Source of the DNA: an uncultured Dongia sp.
Lineage (GTDB): Bacteria > Pseudomonadota > Alphaproteobacteria > Dongiales > Dongiaceae
Assembly: GCF_936916975.1 (NCBI RefSeq)
Contig: NZ_CAKZGO010000037.1
Coordinates: 1-64,000 of the forward strand
Length of the DNA: 64,000 bases
Direction of reading: 5' to 3'
A program made the translations under genes and the position numbers. A model generated the notes under the pieces. The model was not told where the DNA came from, did no database searches, and saw only the letters and a list, made by a program, of their open reading frames with translations. Positions 1 to 9,682 of the stretch are shown here, in pieces. How positions within the stretch are numbered: the first letter of the stretch is position 1; every line of letters starts with the position of its first letter.

Positions 1-369
1 CAAGGCCAGCGTCACCCGCTCCAGCCCGAAACCGAGGCAGGCGGTGTGCGCCTCGGCACCATCGGACGAGCGGATGCCGAAGACGCTGCTGAAGTGGTTC
101 TGGTGCCAGTTGAACGAGCAGATCGCGGTCGGCGCGTCCTGCGACAGCACGGGCACCAGGATCTCGAACTTCAGCCGCTGGTCCTTCTGGCTCGCAGCCA
201 TGAAGCGCCCGGCCCGCCCGAAGAACGGGTCGCTCGCCACGTCCGACTGCACCGGCAGGCCCAGCGACGACATCTCGGCAAGATTGGCGCCCTTGCCACC
301 CAGCAGATTGCGCATATCGGCCCGGCCTTCCGCCGCGCCGCCACCGAAATGATAGACCCACTTTGTCAT
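1..369 (-). CDS. In-frame chimera: pyruvate phosphate dikinase N-terminus joined to amino acid:[carrier protein] ligase C-terminal part (partial)
   Basis: The reading frame starts at 369, eight bases after glyS, and runs off the left edge with 123 codons visible. Residues 1-40 are the classic start of pyruvate phosphate dikinase (MTKWVY.FGGG, then [13 protein letters not shown] and SLGLPV). From about residue 41 the sequence no longer matches PPDK (expected PPGFTI). It instead matches the C-terminal half of the class II aaRS-like amino acid:[carrier protein] ligases: [44 protein letters not shown]. The frame is unbroken across the join near bases 247-256. ppdK directly after glyQS is a common alphaproteobacterial order, so the first 40 codons are in their expected place. 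The join may be a real deletion fusion or an assembly chimera. The domain identities are firm; the cause is unknown. Confidence 0.75.
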   Translation of the reverse strand, partial: MTKWVYHFGGGAAEGRADMRNLLGGKGANLAEMSSLGLPVQSDVASDPFFGRAGRFMAASQKDQRLKFEILVPVLSQDAPTAICSFNWHQNHFSSVFGIRSSDGAEAHTACLGFGLERVTLAL

Positions 370-377
370 GGTAATGG

Positions 378-2474
378 TCATCCTTCGATCCTTGAAAAGT
401 CCGCCACCAGATTGAAGGTGTCGCGGATGGAGTTCAGCAACCGGAGGCGGTTGCCACGCAATTCTGTTTCATCGGCATTAACGGTCACCTTGTCGAAAAA
501 GGCATCGACCGGCGCGCGCAAGCCGGCGAGCGCGCTCATGGCCGCGGCAAAATCTTCCCCAGCAACGGCATCGACAACTTTCTTTCGGGCCGCTTCAAGT
601 GCCAGATGAAGCGCCTTCTCTTCATCTACCTTCAGCCAGGATTGGTCGGGCGCATCGCTGTGCGCGATGCCATCCTTCTTCTCCTCGATGCGCAGGATGT
701 TCGTCGCGCGCTTGTAGCCGGCCAGCAAATTGGCGCCTTCGCTGCTGTCGACCAGACCCTTCAGCGCATCGACCCGCGCCAGCAAGCGTGTCAGGTCATC
801 TTCATCGCCCAGCGCAAACACCGCGGTGATGAGATCGTGGCGTACGCCTTGCTCTTTCAACGCGACCTTGAGGCGGTCGGCAAAGAAATCCATGAGGTCG
901 CCGATGACGGCCTTGGGTGCATTCTTCTCGAAACCGCCCACGCTGTCATAATAGCCGCTATAGGCAAAACCCAGCACGTCGCGGAGCATCAAGCGCAGCT
1001 TGTTCTCAAGAATAAGACGGATGATCCCGAGTGCCGCGCGGCGCAAGGCGAACGGATCTTTCGACCCGGTCGGCTTTTCGTCGACCGCGAAGAAGCCGGT
1101 CAGGGTGTCGATCTTGTCGGCAAGGGCAACCGCGACGCTCACCGGCGCACTCGGGCATGTGTCGTTGGGACCAAGTGGTTTGTAATGATCGGCAATGGCA
1201 TCTGCGACAGATTCCGGTAGTTTCTCCGCTCGGGCGTAGTAACGCCCCATGATGCCCTGAAGTTCCGGAAATTCGCCTACCATGCCGGAAACGAGATCGG
1301 CTTTCGCTAATCCAGCCGCCTCATTTGCCAATCCGGCCTCGCAGCCGGGGATATATTTGGCCAACTCCCGTGCAAGCGCTTTCACGCGCCGGGCCTTGTC
1401 GCCGACCGAGCCCAATTTGGTGTGATAGGTGATGGTATCCAGTTGCGGCACGCGTGCGCCCAGACTGATCTTCATATCCTGGTCCCAGAAGAATTTGGCA
1501 TCCGACAGACGCGCACGCAGCACGCGCTCATTGCCATGGATGATCGCCTTGCCGCCGTCCGTCGCCTCGATGTTGGCGGTCACGAGAAAGCGCGGTGCCA
1601 GTTTGCCGCTCTTGTCCAACAGCGCGAAGTATTTCTGATTGACCCGCATGGAGGTCGTCAGCACTTCATGCGGCACCGACATGAACTCGTCATCGATCTT
1701 GCCCATCAGCACAGTCGGCCATTCGACCAGACCGGTCACTTCATCGAGCAGGCCGTCGTCCGGCTTTACCGTGAGGCCTTCTTTCGCCGCTGCCGCATCC
1801 GCCTGAGCCTTGATGCTGGTGCGACGCTCCGCCTGATCGAGGATCACCTTGCCCACTTTCAGTTTCGCCTGGTAGTCGGCAAAGCTCGTGACCGCTATGT
1901 CGCCGGAAGACAGGAAGCGGTGGCCCTTGGTCTTATTGGAGATTGGCAATTCGAAATTGTCGAGCGTGATTCTGCCGTTCACTTGCTTTCCGTCAAAGAC
2001 GACGATTAGGCTGTGGAGGGGGCGAACCCACTGGAAAACGTATTCTCCCCAGCGCATTGACTTTGGCCAAGGCTGCGCTGAAAGCGCCTTAAGAACGACG
2101 TCCAAAATCAGACCTTCTGCGGAAGAACCGTCTTTGCGGATTACCGCGAAGTAGAACTCGCCTTTTCCAGTATCACGCTTTTCACACTCTTCAATGGAAG
2201 TGAGGCCGTGTTTCTTCAGGAAGCCATCAATCGCTTGTTGAGGAGAGCCAACTTTGGGACCTTTTTCTTCCCGTGCCTCACTTACGGAGCGTGTGGGCAC
2301 CCCATCGACGACCAAGGCAAGGCGGCGCGGAGTCACAAAGGATTTCGCCGACGTGAACGTCAAACCAGCGGCCTTCAGTTTATCCGTCACTAGACGCTGC
2401 AGATCTTCCGCAGCCCGCGCCTGCATGCGCGCAGGGATTTCTTCGGAGAACAATTCCAGGAGAAGCTCAGCCAT
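378..2474 (-). CDS. glyS: Glycyl-tRNA synthetase beta subunit
   Basis: This is the beta chain of the tetrameric bacterial GlyRS, which contributes tRNA binding and supports charging of tRNA-Gly in the cytoplasm. The 698-residue product has the family start ([18 protein letters not shown]) and normal length. The ATG at 2474 is preferred over an upstream TTG at 2480 because it begins the canonical N-terminus and lies two bases after the glyQ stop, which suggests translational coupling. The conserved core ([37 protein letters not shown]) is intact. It follows glyQ in one operon and precedes the chimeric frame at the left edge. Confidence 0.97.
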   Translation of the reverse strand: MAELLLELFSEEIPARMQARAAEDLQRLVTDKLKAAGLTFTSAKSFVTPRRLALVVDGVPTRSVSEAREEKGPKVGSPQQAIDGFLKKHGLTSIEECEKRDTGKGEFYFAVIRKDGSSAEGLILDVVLKALSAQPWPKSMRWGEYVFQWVRPLHSLIVVFDGKQVNGRITLDNFELPISNKTKGHRFLSSGDIAVTSFADYQAKLKVGKVILDQAERRTSIKAQADAAAAKEGLTVKPDDGLLDEVTGLVEWPTVLMGKIDDEFMSVPHEVLTTSMRVNQKYFALLDKSGKLAPRFLVTANIEATDGGKAIIHGNERVLRARLSDAKFFWDQDMKISLGARVPQLDTITYHTKLGSVGDKARRVKALARELAKYIPGCEAGLANEAAGLAKADLVSGMVGEFPELQGIMGRYYARAEKLPESVADAIADHYKPLGPNDTCPSAPVSVAVALADKIDTLTGFFAVDEKPTGSKDPFALRRAALGIIRLILENKLRLMLRDVLGFAYSGYYDSVGGFEKNAPKAVIGDLMDFFADRLKVALKEQGVRHDLITAVFALGDEDDLTRLLARVDALKGLVDSSEGANLLAGYKRATNILRIEEKKDGIAHSDAPDQSWLKVDEEKALHLALEAARKKVVDAVAGEDFAAAMSALAGLRAPVDAFFDKVTVNADETELRGNRLRLLNSIRDTFNLVADFSRIEG

Positions 2475-2476
2475 GA

Positions 2477-3382
2477 TCAAGCCCCCGCTTTCTGGGTGGC
2501 TTCCCAGGCTTCGCAGCAGCCCTTGGCGAGCGTGCGCACGCGGCCGATATAGGCTTGGCGCTCGGTGACCGAGATGACGCCACGCGCATCCAGCAGATTG
2601 AACAAATGGGAGGCTTTCAACGCCTGGTCATAGGCCGGCAGCGGCAGCGCTTTATTGCCACCCAGCAGGGCCGCGCATTCCTTCTCCGCATCCTCGAAAT
2701 GCTTGAACAGCAGATCGGTATTGGCGCGCTCGAAATTGAAGATCGAGTATTCCTGCTCCGACTGCAGGAACACGTCGCCATACGTCATACCGTGACCGTT
2801 ATAGTCGAGGTCATAGATGCTCTCGACGCCCTGCACATACATGGCGAGGCGCTCGAGGCCGTAGGTGAGTTCGGTCGAGACCGGGTTGCACTCAAGACCG
2901 CCCACCTGCTGGAAATAGGTGAACTGGCTGACTTCCATCCCGTCGCACCAGACTTCCCACCCTAAACCCCAGGCGCCCAAAGTCGGGCTTTCCCAATCGT
3001 CCTCGACGAAGCGGATGTCATGGAGCAGCGGATCGATGCCGATCGCCTTCAGCGACCCCAGATAGAGGTCCTGGCTGTCGGCGGGCGACGGCTTCATGAT
3101 CACCTGGAACTGGTAGTAATGCTGTAGCCGGTTCGGGTTCTCGCCATAGCGGCCGTCCTTGGGCCGGCGCGAAGCCTGGACATAGGCGGCACGCCAGGGC
3201 TTCGGCCCCAGGGCGCGCAAGGTGGTCGCCCAATGGAACGTACCCGCGCCCACTTCCATGTCATAGGGCTGCAGCACGACGCAGCCTTTGGCGGCCCAAT
3301 ATGCCTGCAGTTTCAGGATGAGCGCCTGGAAACAGGTCTCAGGATTCGGTTTCCGGACGTTGGTCCCGGCAGCGGCGGGCAT
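2477..3382 (-). CDS. glyQ: Glycyl-tRNA synthetase alpha subunit
   Basis: This is the catalytic class II alpha chain of the (alpha-beta)2 GlyRS that activates glycine. The 301-residue product carries the family signatures [63 protein letters not shown] and [14 protein letters not shown] short N-terminal extension (about 12 residues) precedes the usual beginning of the family; the ATG at 3382 keeps it. It is the promoter-proximal gene of glyQ-glyS, with a 190-base upstream region containing an inverted repeat. Confidence 0.97.
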   Translation of the reverse strand: MPAAAGTNVRKPNPETCFQALILKLQAYWAAKGCVVLQPYDMEVGAGTFHWATTLRALGPKPWRAAYVQASRRPKDGRYGENPNRLQHYYQFQVIMKPSPADSQDLYLGSLKAIGIDPLLHDIRFVEDDWESPTLGAWGLGWEVWCDGMEVSQFTYFQQVGGLECNPVSTELTYGLERLAMYVQGVESIYDLDYNGHGMTYGDVFLQSEQEYSIFNFERANTDLLFKHFEDAEKECAALLGGNKALPLPAYDQALKASHLFNLLDARGVISVTERQAYIGRVRTLAKGCCEAWEATQKAGA

Positions 3383-3464
3383 GATCTGGTCGACCCCCTC
3401 AGGTGTTATCCCGGACGTTTGCCGGAACCGGCTTCTTGGTGCGGCGCAACATACTAACGCACCC

Positions 3465-3491
3465 GTGCTTAATCAAGCCACGGTTAAGCAC
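3465..3491. promoter_or_regulatory. Inverted repeat upstream of glyQ
   Basis: Two perfect 8-base arms, GTGCTTAA (3465-3472) and TTAAGCAC (3484-3491), are separated by 11 bases. They lie 83-109 bases before the glyQ start and about 80 bases after the small gene at 3574-3825. There is no U-tract on either strand, so an operator or leader hairpin is more likely than an intrinsic terminator. Function is unproven. Confidence 0.35.
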
Positions 3492-3573
3492 CACCCCAGC
3501 GAAAAACCGCCGGATTCCGCCAAATTTGTGTGACTTATCTGCAGAAACGCTACTGCCGGCCGGATGCCAAGGC

Positions 3574-3825
3574 TTAATGCACAGCCTGGCCGCAGGAACA
3601 GGTGGTCTTGGCCGGCACATAGGCGCCGCAGGACTTGCACTGGACCATGTCCTCGATCGGCTTCTGGTTCTTGCTGGCACGGCCGCTTTGCGTCGGCCGG
3701 CCATTGCCGCCAAGATTGGCGTCAGGCGCGCGCCGAGCGACCTGGGCGCGGCGCCAGAAATACCACACCACCGCGATGATCGCGGCGATCAGGATCAATT
3801 TTGTCGGACCGGGTAAACCAAACAT
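3574..3825 (-). CDS. Small membrane protein with C-terminal zinc ribbon (PP0621-like)
   Basis: The 83-residue protein has one hydrophobic segment at residues 8-23, then a basic linker and a compact metal-ribbon tail with C63/C66 (CKSC) and C76/C78 (CSC). This organisation matches the uncharacterised PP0621 family of short membrane proteins with a cytoplasmic zinc knuckle. It follows the methyltransferase at 3844 by 18 bases on the same strand, so it is probably co-transcribed. Only the architecture can be read from the sequence; the role is unknown. Confidence 0.7.
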   Translation of the reverse strand: MFGLPGPTKLILIAAIIAVVWYFWRRAQVARRAPDANLGGNGRPTQSGRASKNQKPIEDMVQCKSCGAYVPAKTTCSCGQAVH

Positions 3826-3843
3826 CGGTGAGATTTAGCGACC

Positions 3844-4611
3844 TCAACGCGGTTCGGTCAAGGGCAAGGCCTTGAGCGGCAAGGCCGCGGCATCCCGCAG
3901 CACCGCCTCGGTCTGCGACGTGAAGCGCCCGTCAGCCTGATGCAGCACCCAGGTTTTCTGCCCGTGCACGGTGCTGGCCGATCCCTTCACGCCTTGCACG
4001 ATCACACGCTTTGCCGCGACATCATCACGCGGCAACAGGGTGAGAGTCGTGAGAGCACCCAAGCCATTTGCCATCAAGGTCAGCAACTCTTCCGCTCGAT
4101 CGGCGCGGTGGATGAAGGTGACGCTGCCGCCCGTTTTTACCGCCGCAATAGCTGCCGCGACCCAATCTGTGAGGCGCGCATCACCTTCGACATTGGCCGC
4201 CGCCTTGATCGGGTTGGGCGAGATCGACGCCTTGTCGCGCGCGAGATAAGGCGGGTTGACCAGCACGTGATCAAAGCCATCGTCACGGAAATCCAGCACA
4301 TCGCCACAGCGGAACGTCACGCGGTCCCCCACGCTGTTGGCCGCGGCATTGTGCGTGGCCAGGGTGATGAGTTCGCCCTGCAAATCCAGGCCAAAAACAC
4401 GCGCCCCCGGCACGCGCACCGCCAAGCACAGCCCAGCCGTCCCCACCCCGCAACCGAGATCCAATACGAGGTCGCCAGCCGCTGCCGGCACTGCGGCCGC
4501 CAACAGCACCGGATCAATCGCCGCGCGGTAGCCCTCCTTCGGCTGCAGCAGGGTCAGCCGCCCGCCGAGCAACTGGTCGCTGCTGACCGGAAAGCTGAGA
4601 TCGTCGGTCAT
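3844..4611 (-). CDS. tRNA1(Val) A37 N6-methyltransferase-like (TrmN6/YfiC family)
   Basis: This is a SAM-dependent N6-adenine methyltransferase of 255 residues. The SAM loop is at residues 51-60 (DLGCGVGTAG), and the catalytic NPPY motif at 119-122 is typical of N6-adenine and glutamine methylases. The N-terminal region (LLGGRLTLLQPKEGYRAAID) is characteristic of the YfiC/TrmN6 group, which modifies A37 of tRNA1(Val). The ATG overlaps the stop of the DUF2007 gene (ATGA), a pairing seen often in alphaproteobacteria. The exact tRNA target is inferred from family. Confidence 0.85.
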   Translation of the reverse strand: MTDDLSFPVSSDQLLGGRLTLLQPKEGYRAAIDPVLLAAAVPAAAGDLVLDLGCGVGTAGLCLAVRVPGARVFGLDLQGELITLATHNAAANSVGDRVTFRCGDVLDFRDDGFDHVLVNPPYLARDKASISPNPIKAAANVEGDARLTDWVAAAIAAVKTGGSVTFIHRADRAEELLTLMANGLGALTTLTLLPRDDVAAKRVIVQGVKGSASTVHGQKTWVLHQADGRFTSQTEAVLRDAAALPLKALPLTEPR

Positions 4612-4835
4612 CGGCGTTTCGGGTCTGGGTCCAGTTCATGAGCCTCGACCAGCACCGCTTGCGCGTGGGCGAGGTCGTCATCGGCCACCATGAGGCGTTG
4701 CGGCAGGATGCCGAGGCTGCCCTGCATGATGCTGGAATGCGTATCCAGGATCAGGGAGTCGATGCCGGCATCGGCCAGGAGCGCCGTCAGGAAAGACAGC
4801 CTCACCGGATCACCGGACCTGATCAGTTCACGCAA
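4608..4835 (-). CDS. DUF2007 domain protein
   Basis: A 75-residue single-domain protein of the putative signal-transducing DUF2007 family, recognised by the pattern RELIRSGDPV.LSFL..LL.DAGI and by a C-terminal LPQRLMVADDDL.HAQ segment. The start is a TTG at 4835 with a strong GGAGG ribosome-binding site 11 bases upstream; longer in-frame starts lack one and add sequence foreign to the family. Its stop overlaps the methyltransferase start by four bases. The function of DUF2007 proteins is not established. Confidence 0.8.
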   Translation of the reverse strand: MRELIRSGDPVRLSFLTALLADAGIDSLILDTHSSIMQGSLGILPQRLMVADDDLAHAQAVLVEAHELDPDPKRR

Positions 4836-4905
4836 ATCTCTGTTCCTCCAGCATGTTACAGTCCCTGTCCGCGCCGATATGTCGCGGCCCAACCGCCCGC
4901 TCGGC

Positions 4906-4933
4906 TTGACCGAGCGCAGCCAGCGGCTATGCT
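4906..4933 (+). promoter_or_regulatory. Sigma-70-type promoter for polyprenyl diphosphate synthase
   Basis: TTGACC at 4906-4911 and TATGCT at 4928-4933 are separated by 16 bases, about 48 bases before the GTG start at 4981. The position, in the divergent gap between the DUF2007 and polyprenyl synthase genes, supports the call. Confidence 0.6.
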
Positions 4934-4980
4934 CGCCCGGTATGGGGTATTTCTCAAGGACTTAAGGCAGGGATAGCAGC

Positions 4981-6006
4981 GTGGCCGTCATCGTCAATCT
5001 CGAAACCGGACGGGGCAAGGACAGCAAGGGTGATGCGCTGGACCGGCTGACCGATCTGGTCAGTACCGACCTTACCCGCGTCAACCAGCTGATCATCCAG
5101 CACATGCAGAGCGATGTGCAGCTCATCCCGCAGCTGGCCGGCCATATCATCGCCGCCGGCGGCAAGCGCCTGCGCCCACTCCTCACCCTCGCCAGTGCCC
5201 ATATGTGCGGCTATCACGGCGAGCGTGCCGCTGGCCTCGCTGCCTGTGTCGAGTTCATCCACACCGCCACCCTCCTCCATGACGACGTGGTCGATGAGAG
5301 CGCCCTGCGCCGCGGTGAAGCTTCGGCCAATGCGGTCTGGGGCAACAAGGCCTCGGTCCTGGTGGGCGATTTCCTGTTCAGCCGCGCCTTCCAGTTGATG
5401 GTGGCCGACGGCTCGTTGCGCGTGCTTGAGATCCTCTCCGGTGCCTCTGCCGTGATCGCCGAGGGCGAGGTGCTGCAGCTGATGACCAGCAACGACACCA
5501 CGACCACCGAGCAGGCCTATCTCGAAGTGATCAAGGGCAAGACAGCGGCCCTCTTCGCCGCCGCCTGCGAAGTGGGCGCTGTCGTCGCTGCGCGGCCGAA
5601 GCTTGAGGAACAGGCGCTGCAAAGCTTCGGCCTCAATCTCGGCATCGCCTTCCAGCTGATCGACGACGCGCTCGACTATTCGGCCCGCCAGGAGACGCTC
5701 GGCAAGACGGTCGGCGACGATTTCCGTGAAGGCAAGATCACCCTCCCCGTCATCCTGGCCTATCTCCGCGGCGACGCCGAGGAGCGCAGCTTCTGGCAAC
5801 GCACCCTGGAAAAGGTCGAGCAGGAGGATGCCGACCTCCGCCACGCGATCCAGCTGATGGAGCGCCACGGCACCCTCAAGGACACGGTTGCCCGCGCCGC
5901 CCATTACGGCGCCATCGCCCGGGATGCCCTGGGGATCTTCCCTGACAGCAAGGAAAAGCGCGCCCTGATTGACGTGGTCGATTTCTGCATCGACCGCGGG
6001 TTCTAA
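4981..6006 (+). CDS. ispB: Octaprenyl/decaprenyl diphosphate synthase (trans-polyprenyl synthetase)
   Basis: It makes the long isoprenoid tail for ubiquinone by adding isopentenyl diphosphate units. The 341-residue product has both aspartate-rich motifs: first D101-D102-x-x-D105 (LLHDDVVDES), second D228-D229-x-x-D232 (LIDDALDY). It also has the GGKRLRP substrate-binding box at residues 60-66. The start is GTG, with a promoter candidate 48 bases upstream. Alphaproteobacteria mostly make ubiquinone-10, so decaprenyl is the likeliest product, but chain length cannot be read reliably here. Confidence 0.93.
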   Translation: MAVIVNLETGRGKDSKGDALDRLTDLVSTDLTRVNQLIIQHMQSDVQLIPQLAGHIIAAGGKRLRPLLTLASAHMCGYHGERAAGLAACVEFIHTATLLHDDVVDESALRRGEASANAVWGNKASVLVGDFLFSRAFQLMVADGSLRVLEILSGASAVIAEGEVLQLMTSNDTTTTEQAYLEVIKGKTAALFAAACEVGAVVAARPKLEEQALQSFGLNLGIAFQLIDDALDYSARQETLGKTVGDDFREGKITLPVILAYLRGDAEERSFWQRTLEKVEQEDADLRHAIQLMERHGTLKDTVARAAHYGAIARDALGIFPDSKEKRALIDVVDFCIDRGF

Positions 6007-6086
6007 GGTCGACCTTTCTAAAAAGGCCGTTTCCGCAACAGCTTGACGCTCCCGAACAAAGTTCCGAACCGCCCATTATGGCGGAC

Positions 6087-6115
6087 TTGCGCGGACACGG
6101 ACCAGCGGCTATAAG
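6087..6115 (+). promoter_or_regulatory. Promoter of tRNA-Pro
   Basis: TTGCGC (6087-6092) and TATAAG (6110-6115) lie 17 bases apart, the optimal sigma-70 spacing, and end 50 bases before the tRNA. There is no coding gene in the 160-base gap after the polyprenyl synthase. Confidence 0.65.
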
Positions 6116-6165
6116 GCACCGCGCTTCAAACGTCCGGCACTTCCAGGAACCGGTCGCGCGCTAGT

Positions 6166-6242
6166 CGGAGTGTAGCTCAGCCTGGTAGAGCACTACGTTC
6201 GGGACGTAGGGGCCGGAGGTTCGAATCCTCTCACTCCGACCA
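6166..6242 (+). tRNA. tRNA-Pro (anticodon CGG)
   Basis: This is a 77-base gene with a full cloverleaf. Acceptor arms CGGAGTG (6166-6172) and CACTCCG (6232-6238) pair perfectly. The anticodon stem CTACG/CGTAG encloses loop TTCGGGA with anticodon CGG at 6200-6202, the T-loop is GGTTCGAATCC, and the discriminator A is followed by an encoded CCA. CGG reads the proline codon CCG. Confidence 0.97.
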
Positions 6243-6406
6243 TTTCTACCTTTTCGCCACGCTGCCCATCGGGCCGGCCGTTCTCAAAAAAATAGAACTG
6301 AATCAATGCTTGTACCGGCATATTGCCGCAGTGCAGCAAATTCGTTTGTCGCGCAGCATGGCCGGCCCCATCTTAGGGGCACGACGATCCAGGGAGTGCC
6401 ACCGAG

Positions 6407-8269
6407 ATGGCCCGCGAAGCTCAATTGCAGGTGAAACCCCGTCGCAAGAAGGCGGCGAAGATCAATCTGCCGACGGCGATTAGTCATCCAGCTTTGCCCC
6501 CGTCTCTGCCTAATCTCGCGGCCGATCTGGCAGCGGCGCCCAGAGAGCATGATGCACTCTGGGGCTCGATCGGTGGCGACACGATCGACCGACAGGTTCA
6601 TGCCGCCTTGGCGCGCCTCACCTTCGGCATTTCCCCGGCCTCGCTCTACGAAGCCTATTCCGATTGGGCGATGCATCTCGCCCTCTCCCCCGGCAAGCAG
6701 GCGCATCTCGTGCAAAAAGTCGTGCGCAAGCTGCTGCGCTTTGCAAACTATGCCCAGAGCTGCGCGCTCAAAGGTCCCGGGGCGCCGCCCTGTATCGAAC
6801 CGTTGCCGCATGACAAGCGCTTCCAGGCTGACTCCTGGGCGAACTGGCCCTTCAATCTGACGCAGCAATCCTTCCTGCTGACCCAGCAGTGGTGGCACAA
6901 CGCGACCACCGAGGTGCCGGGTGTCTCGCAGCATCATGAAGACATGGTGTCCTTCGCCGCGCGCCAGTTGCTCGACATCTTCTCACCGGCCAATTTCATC
7001 GCCACCAATCCGGAAGTTCTCTCGGCCACAGTGCGTGAAGGCGGCGCCAATCTGCAGCGGGGTGCGGCACAACTGGTCGCCGATTGGGAACGCATGATGG
7101 CCGGGAAGCTGCCCGCCGGTGCCGAGAAGTTCGTCCCCGGCGAAACGGTCGCTGTGACGCAGGGTGAAGTCGTCTATCGCAACGAACTCATCGAGCTCAT
7201 CCAATATGCGCCCAAGACAGCCAAGGTCTTCGCCAACCCGGTCCTGATCGTGCCGGCCTGGATCATGAAGTATTACATCCTCGATCTGTCGCCTGAGAAT
7301 TCACTGGTGCGCTATCTGGTCGAACACGGGCACTCCGTCTTCATGATCTCGTGGAAGAATCCCGACGGCAGCGACCGCGATCGTTCCTACGACGACTATC
7401 GCCGCCTCGGCGTGATGGCCGCACTCGACCATATCGCGCACGTTCTACCCAATCGTCCGATCAACGCCGCCGGCTATTGCCTGGGTGGTACCTTGCTGGC
7501 GACGGCCGCCGCCGACATGGCGCGAGACAACGACAGGCGCCTCAATTCCATGACATTGATGGCAGCCCAGGTCGATTTCAGCCAGGCAGGGGAACTGACG
7601 CTGTTCATCGATGACAGCCAGGTCCACTTCCTCGAAGACATGATGTGGGAACAGGGCTATCTCGACACCAAGCAGATGGCCGGCGCCTTCCAGCTGTTGC
7701 GTTCGAACGACCTTATCTGGTCGCAGGTGCTGCGGCTCTATCTTCTCGGCCAGCAGCCGGAAATGAACGACCTCATGGCCTGGAACGCCGATTCAACGCG
7801 CATGCCCTATCGCATGCATTCCGAATATCTGCGTGGCATGTTCCTCAACAACAACCTGGCACGCGGCCAGCACATGGTGAAGGGGCGGCCGGTCAACCTC
7901 GCCGACATTCGCGCCCCCATCTTAGCCATCGGGACAGAGCGCGATCATGTGGCCCCCTGGCAGTCGGTGCACAAGATTACCTTCCATCCGGCGACCGATG
8001 TCACCTTCCTGCTGGCAAGCGGTGGCCATAATGCCGGCATCGTCAGCCCGCCTGGCAAGGATGGCCGCCACTTTCGCGTCGCCACGAAGGAAGCGGGTGC
8101 GCATTATCAGGACCCGGATACCTGGCTGGCGACGACGCCCGAACAAGAGGGTTCCTGGTGGCCGGAATGGCAGCATTGGCTTGCCGCCCATGCCGGCGCG
8201 AAGGTCAGCCCACCCAAAATGGGTTCAAGCTTGAGCCCGGCGCCGGGCCGCTACGTCCTGCAGCGCTAG
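6407..8269 (+). CDS. phaC: Class I poly(3-hydroxyalkanoate) synthase
   Basis: It polymerises 3-hydroxyacyl-CoA into PHA granules, a carbon store. The 620-residue product has the PhaC N-terminal domain followed by an alpha/beta hydrolase core. The lipase-like box GYCLGG contains the nucleophile Cys358, and other family blocks include PPWINKYYILDL-like PAWIMKYYILDLSPENS, SWKNPD and the late ASGGHNAGIVSPP that holds the catalytic His. Length fits class I enzymes, which act without PhaE or PhaR subunits. A GGGAG site precedes the ATG. No phaA, phaB or phasin gene is adjacent. Confidence 0.96.
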   Translation: MAREAQLQVKPRRKKAAKINLPTAISHPALPPSLPNLAADLAAAPREHDALWGSIGGDTIDRQVHAALARLTFGISPASLYEAYSDWAMHLALSPGKQAHLVQKVVRKLLRFANYAQSCALKGPGAPPCIEPLPHDKRFQADSWANWPFNLTQQSFLLTQQWWHNATTEVPGVSQHHEDMVSFAARQLLDIFSPANFIATNPEVLSATVREGGANLQRGAAQLVADWERMMAGKLPAGAEKFVPGETVAVTQGEVVYRNELIELIQYAPKTAKVFANPVLIVPAWIMKYYILDLSPENSLVRYLVEHGHSVFMISWKNPDGSDRDRSYDDYRRLGVMAALDHIAHVLPNRPINAAGYCLGGTLLATAAADMARDNDRRLNSMTLMAAQVDFSQAGELTLFIDDSQVHFLEDMMWEQGYLDTKQMAGAFQLLRSNDLIWSQVLRLYLLGQQPEMNDLMAWNADSTRMPYRMHSEYLRGMFLNNNLARGQHMVKGRPVNLADIRAPILAIGTERDHVAPWQSVHKITFHPATDVTFLLASGGHNAGIVSPPGKDGRHFRVATKEAGAHYQDPDTWLATTPEQEGSWWPEWQHWLAAHAGAKVSPPKMGSSLSPAPGRYVLQR

Positions 8270-8300
8270 GCGCTACTAACTTAATGTATGCAGGGAACGC

Positions 8301-8579
8301 TCAGTTGAGCGAGATGCCCTGTTCCGCCGCGACAGCGCGGTAGATTTCGCAGGCTTTGTCCGGGTCGCCAGCGGCAAGTGCCGCACCGCCCTCATTCACC
8401 TTGGCGTTGGCCGCAGTGACCTTCTGGCTGTCTTCCTCGGTCTTCGCAGCACCGGCCTTTTCGCCGAGCGCCGTCGAGAGCTTCACCATGAGGTCGACGG
8501 CTTCCTGCTGGTCACAGGCAAGGGCCGGGCTGGCGGCCAGGAAAACCAGGCAGCCGACAATCGCAAATGTCTTTTTCAT
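8301..8579 (-). CDS. Small secreted protein of unknown function
   Basis: The 92-residue product begins with a clear Sec signal (MKKTFAIVGCLVFLAASPALA, cleavage likely after ALA). The mature part is about 71 residues, alpha-helical and rich in Ala and Glu, with two Cys (after the signal and in DKACEIY) that could form a disulfide. It overlaps the stop of the DUF2336 gene by four bases, so it is translationally coupled to it, and it converges on phaC. I do not recognise a named family. Confidence 0.7.
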   Translation of the reverse strand: MKKTFAIVGCLVFLAASPALACDQQEAVDLMVKLSTALGEKAGAAKTEEDSQKVTAANAKVNEGGAALAAGDPDKACEIYRAVAAEQGISLN

Positions 8580-9682
8580 GCGGCGAGCTGCTTCAACTTT
8601 TTCATCAGGTAATCGAGGTTGTCGTTGCCGATATCCTCGAACTGCGTCAGCACGCGTTCGATGACACGGGACGAGAAGCGCTGGCGGTCATTCTCACCGC
8701 CGTCATACTGCGTCTCGCGCGCCACGTCGAAGGCAACACGGAAAGCGGGATAGAGATTGGCCGGCAAGGGCGTCCGCTGATAGATCGACTGCAGGCCAAG
8801 CTTGCCTTCGTCGTGAATAAGAACCCGGGCACTGACGATGGTCATGTTGGCGAGCACGGCGAGGCTCGCTTCGAAGAAGGTGAGATCCCCCGTGCACAAG
8901 GTGCGCAGGATGAGCGACGGCGTCAGGCGCCTGTTGTCGCGCAACTGCTTGACCAGATCGACCACATCAGCCGATTTCGACCCAGCCGGCAGCAATCCCA
9001 CGGTAGCCCGTTCGCGCGCCTGCAGCACCAGATCGGCTGCCATCTCGGCGGAAATTTCCTTGTGCGAGAGAAGGTGCTCGCGCAACGCCTCGGAGACGCG
9101 AGCAACGATTTTCTCGGAGATGCGCAGCGGCAGATTGGCCCGCGCCACCAGAGAATTGTTGACGGCCGGATCGGCGCCAAACTTGGCAAAAGCCTTTTCC
9201 AGATGGGCGTCCTTCAACGCAGCACCGGGATTGTTGACCAGGGTTGCCACCACGATCGCCGCTTTGCTGTGATCGATGAGTGCGTCGGCAACCTCACCGG
9301 ACACCGCGCTCCGCTTAGCCATCGCGGTCTGCTTTTCAACGCTCGACATCTGGATGATGTCGATAAGATCGGCATCCGACAGCACGCTGGAGAACTCCAG
9401 CACCGGCAGCGACACGGACTCCACATCGCGCGCCAGCGTCAGGGCGACATCCTTGGGCAGTTCAGGACTGGCCTTGAGGTTGATCGACAATGCCTCGCGC
9501 ACGCGCACTTCGGCATCGCGTACCATGATGCGGAAAATCTCTTCGGCGAGCGTTCGCTCCGACGGCGACAGTTCGGTTTCGTAGAAGGCCTTGGCGACCT
9601 TGGTTGCCGTCTCCACCCGCGCGTCGGGGGAAGGGTCGGTCATCAACTTGCGGACATCGGCTTCCGTCAGCATGCCAGCCAT
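8576..9682 (-). CDS. DUF2336 domain protein
   Basis: This 368-residue cytoplasmic protein is made of repeated HEAT-like helical pairs (for example RVREALSINLKASPELPKDVALTLARDV, split across residues 60-90, and later VARANLPLRISEKIVARVSE). That is the hallmark of DUF2336, a family common in Rhodospirillales and Caulobacterales and sometimes linked to stress or cell-cycle signalling. The start at 9682 has a GGGAG ribosome-binding site seven bases upstream; a longer in-frame start adds 33 atypical residues. The function is undetermined. Confidence 0.8.
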   Translation of the reverse strand: MAGMLTEADVRKLMTDPSPDARVETATKVAKAFYETELSPSERTLAEEIFRIMVRDAEVRVREALSINLKASPELPKDVALTLARDVESVSLPVLEFSSVLSDADLIDIIQMSSVEKQTAMAKRSAVSGEVADALIDHSKAAIVVATLVNNPGAALKDAHLEKAFAKFGADPAVNNSLVARANLPLRISEKIVARVSEALREHLLSHKEISAEMAADLVLQARERATVGLLPAGSKSADVVDLVKQLRDNRRLTPSLILRTLCTGDLTFFEASLAVLANMTIVSARVLIHDEGKLGLQSIYQRTPLPANLYPAFRVAFDVARETQYDGGENDRQRFSSRVIERVLTQFEDIGNDNLDYLMKKLKQLAA

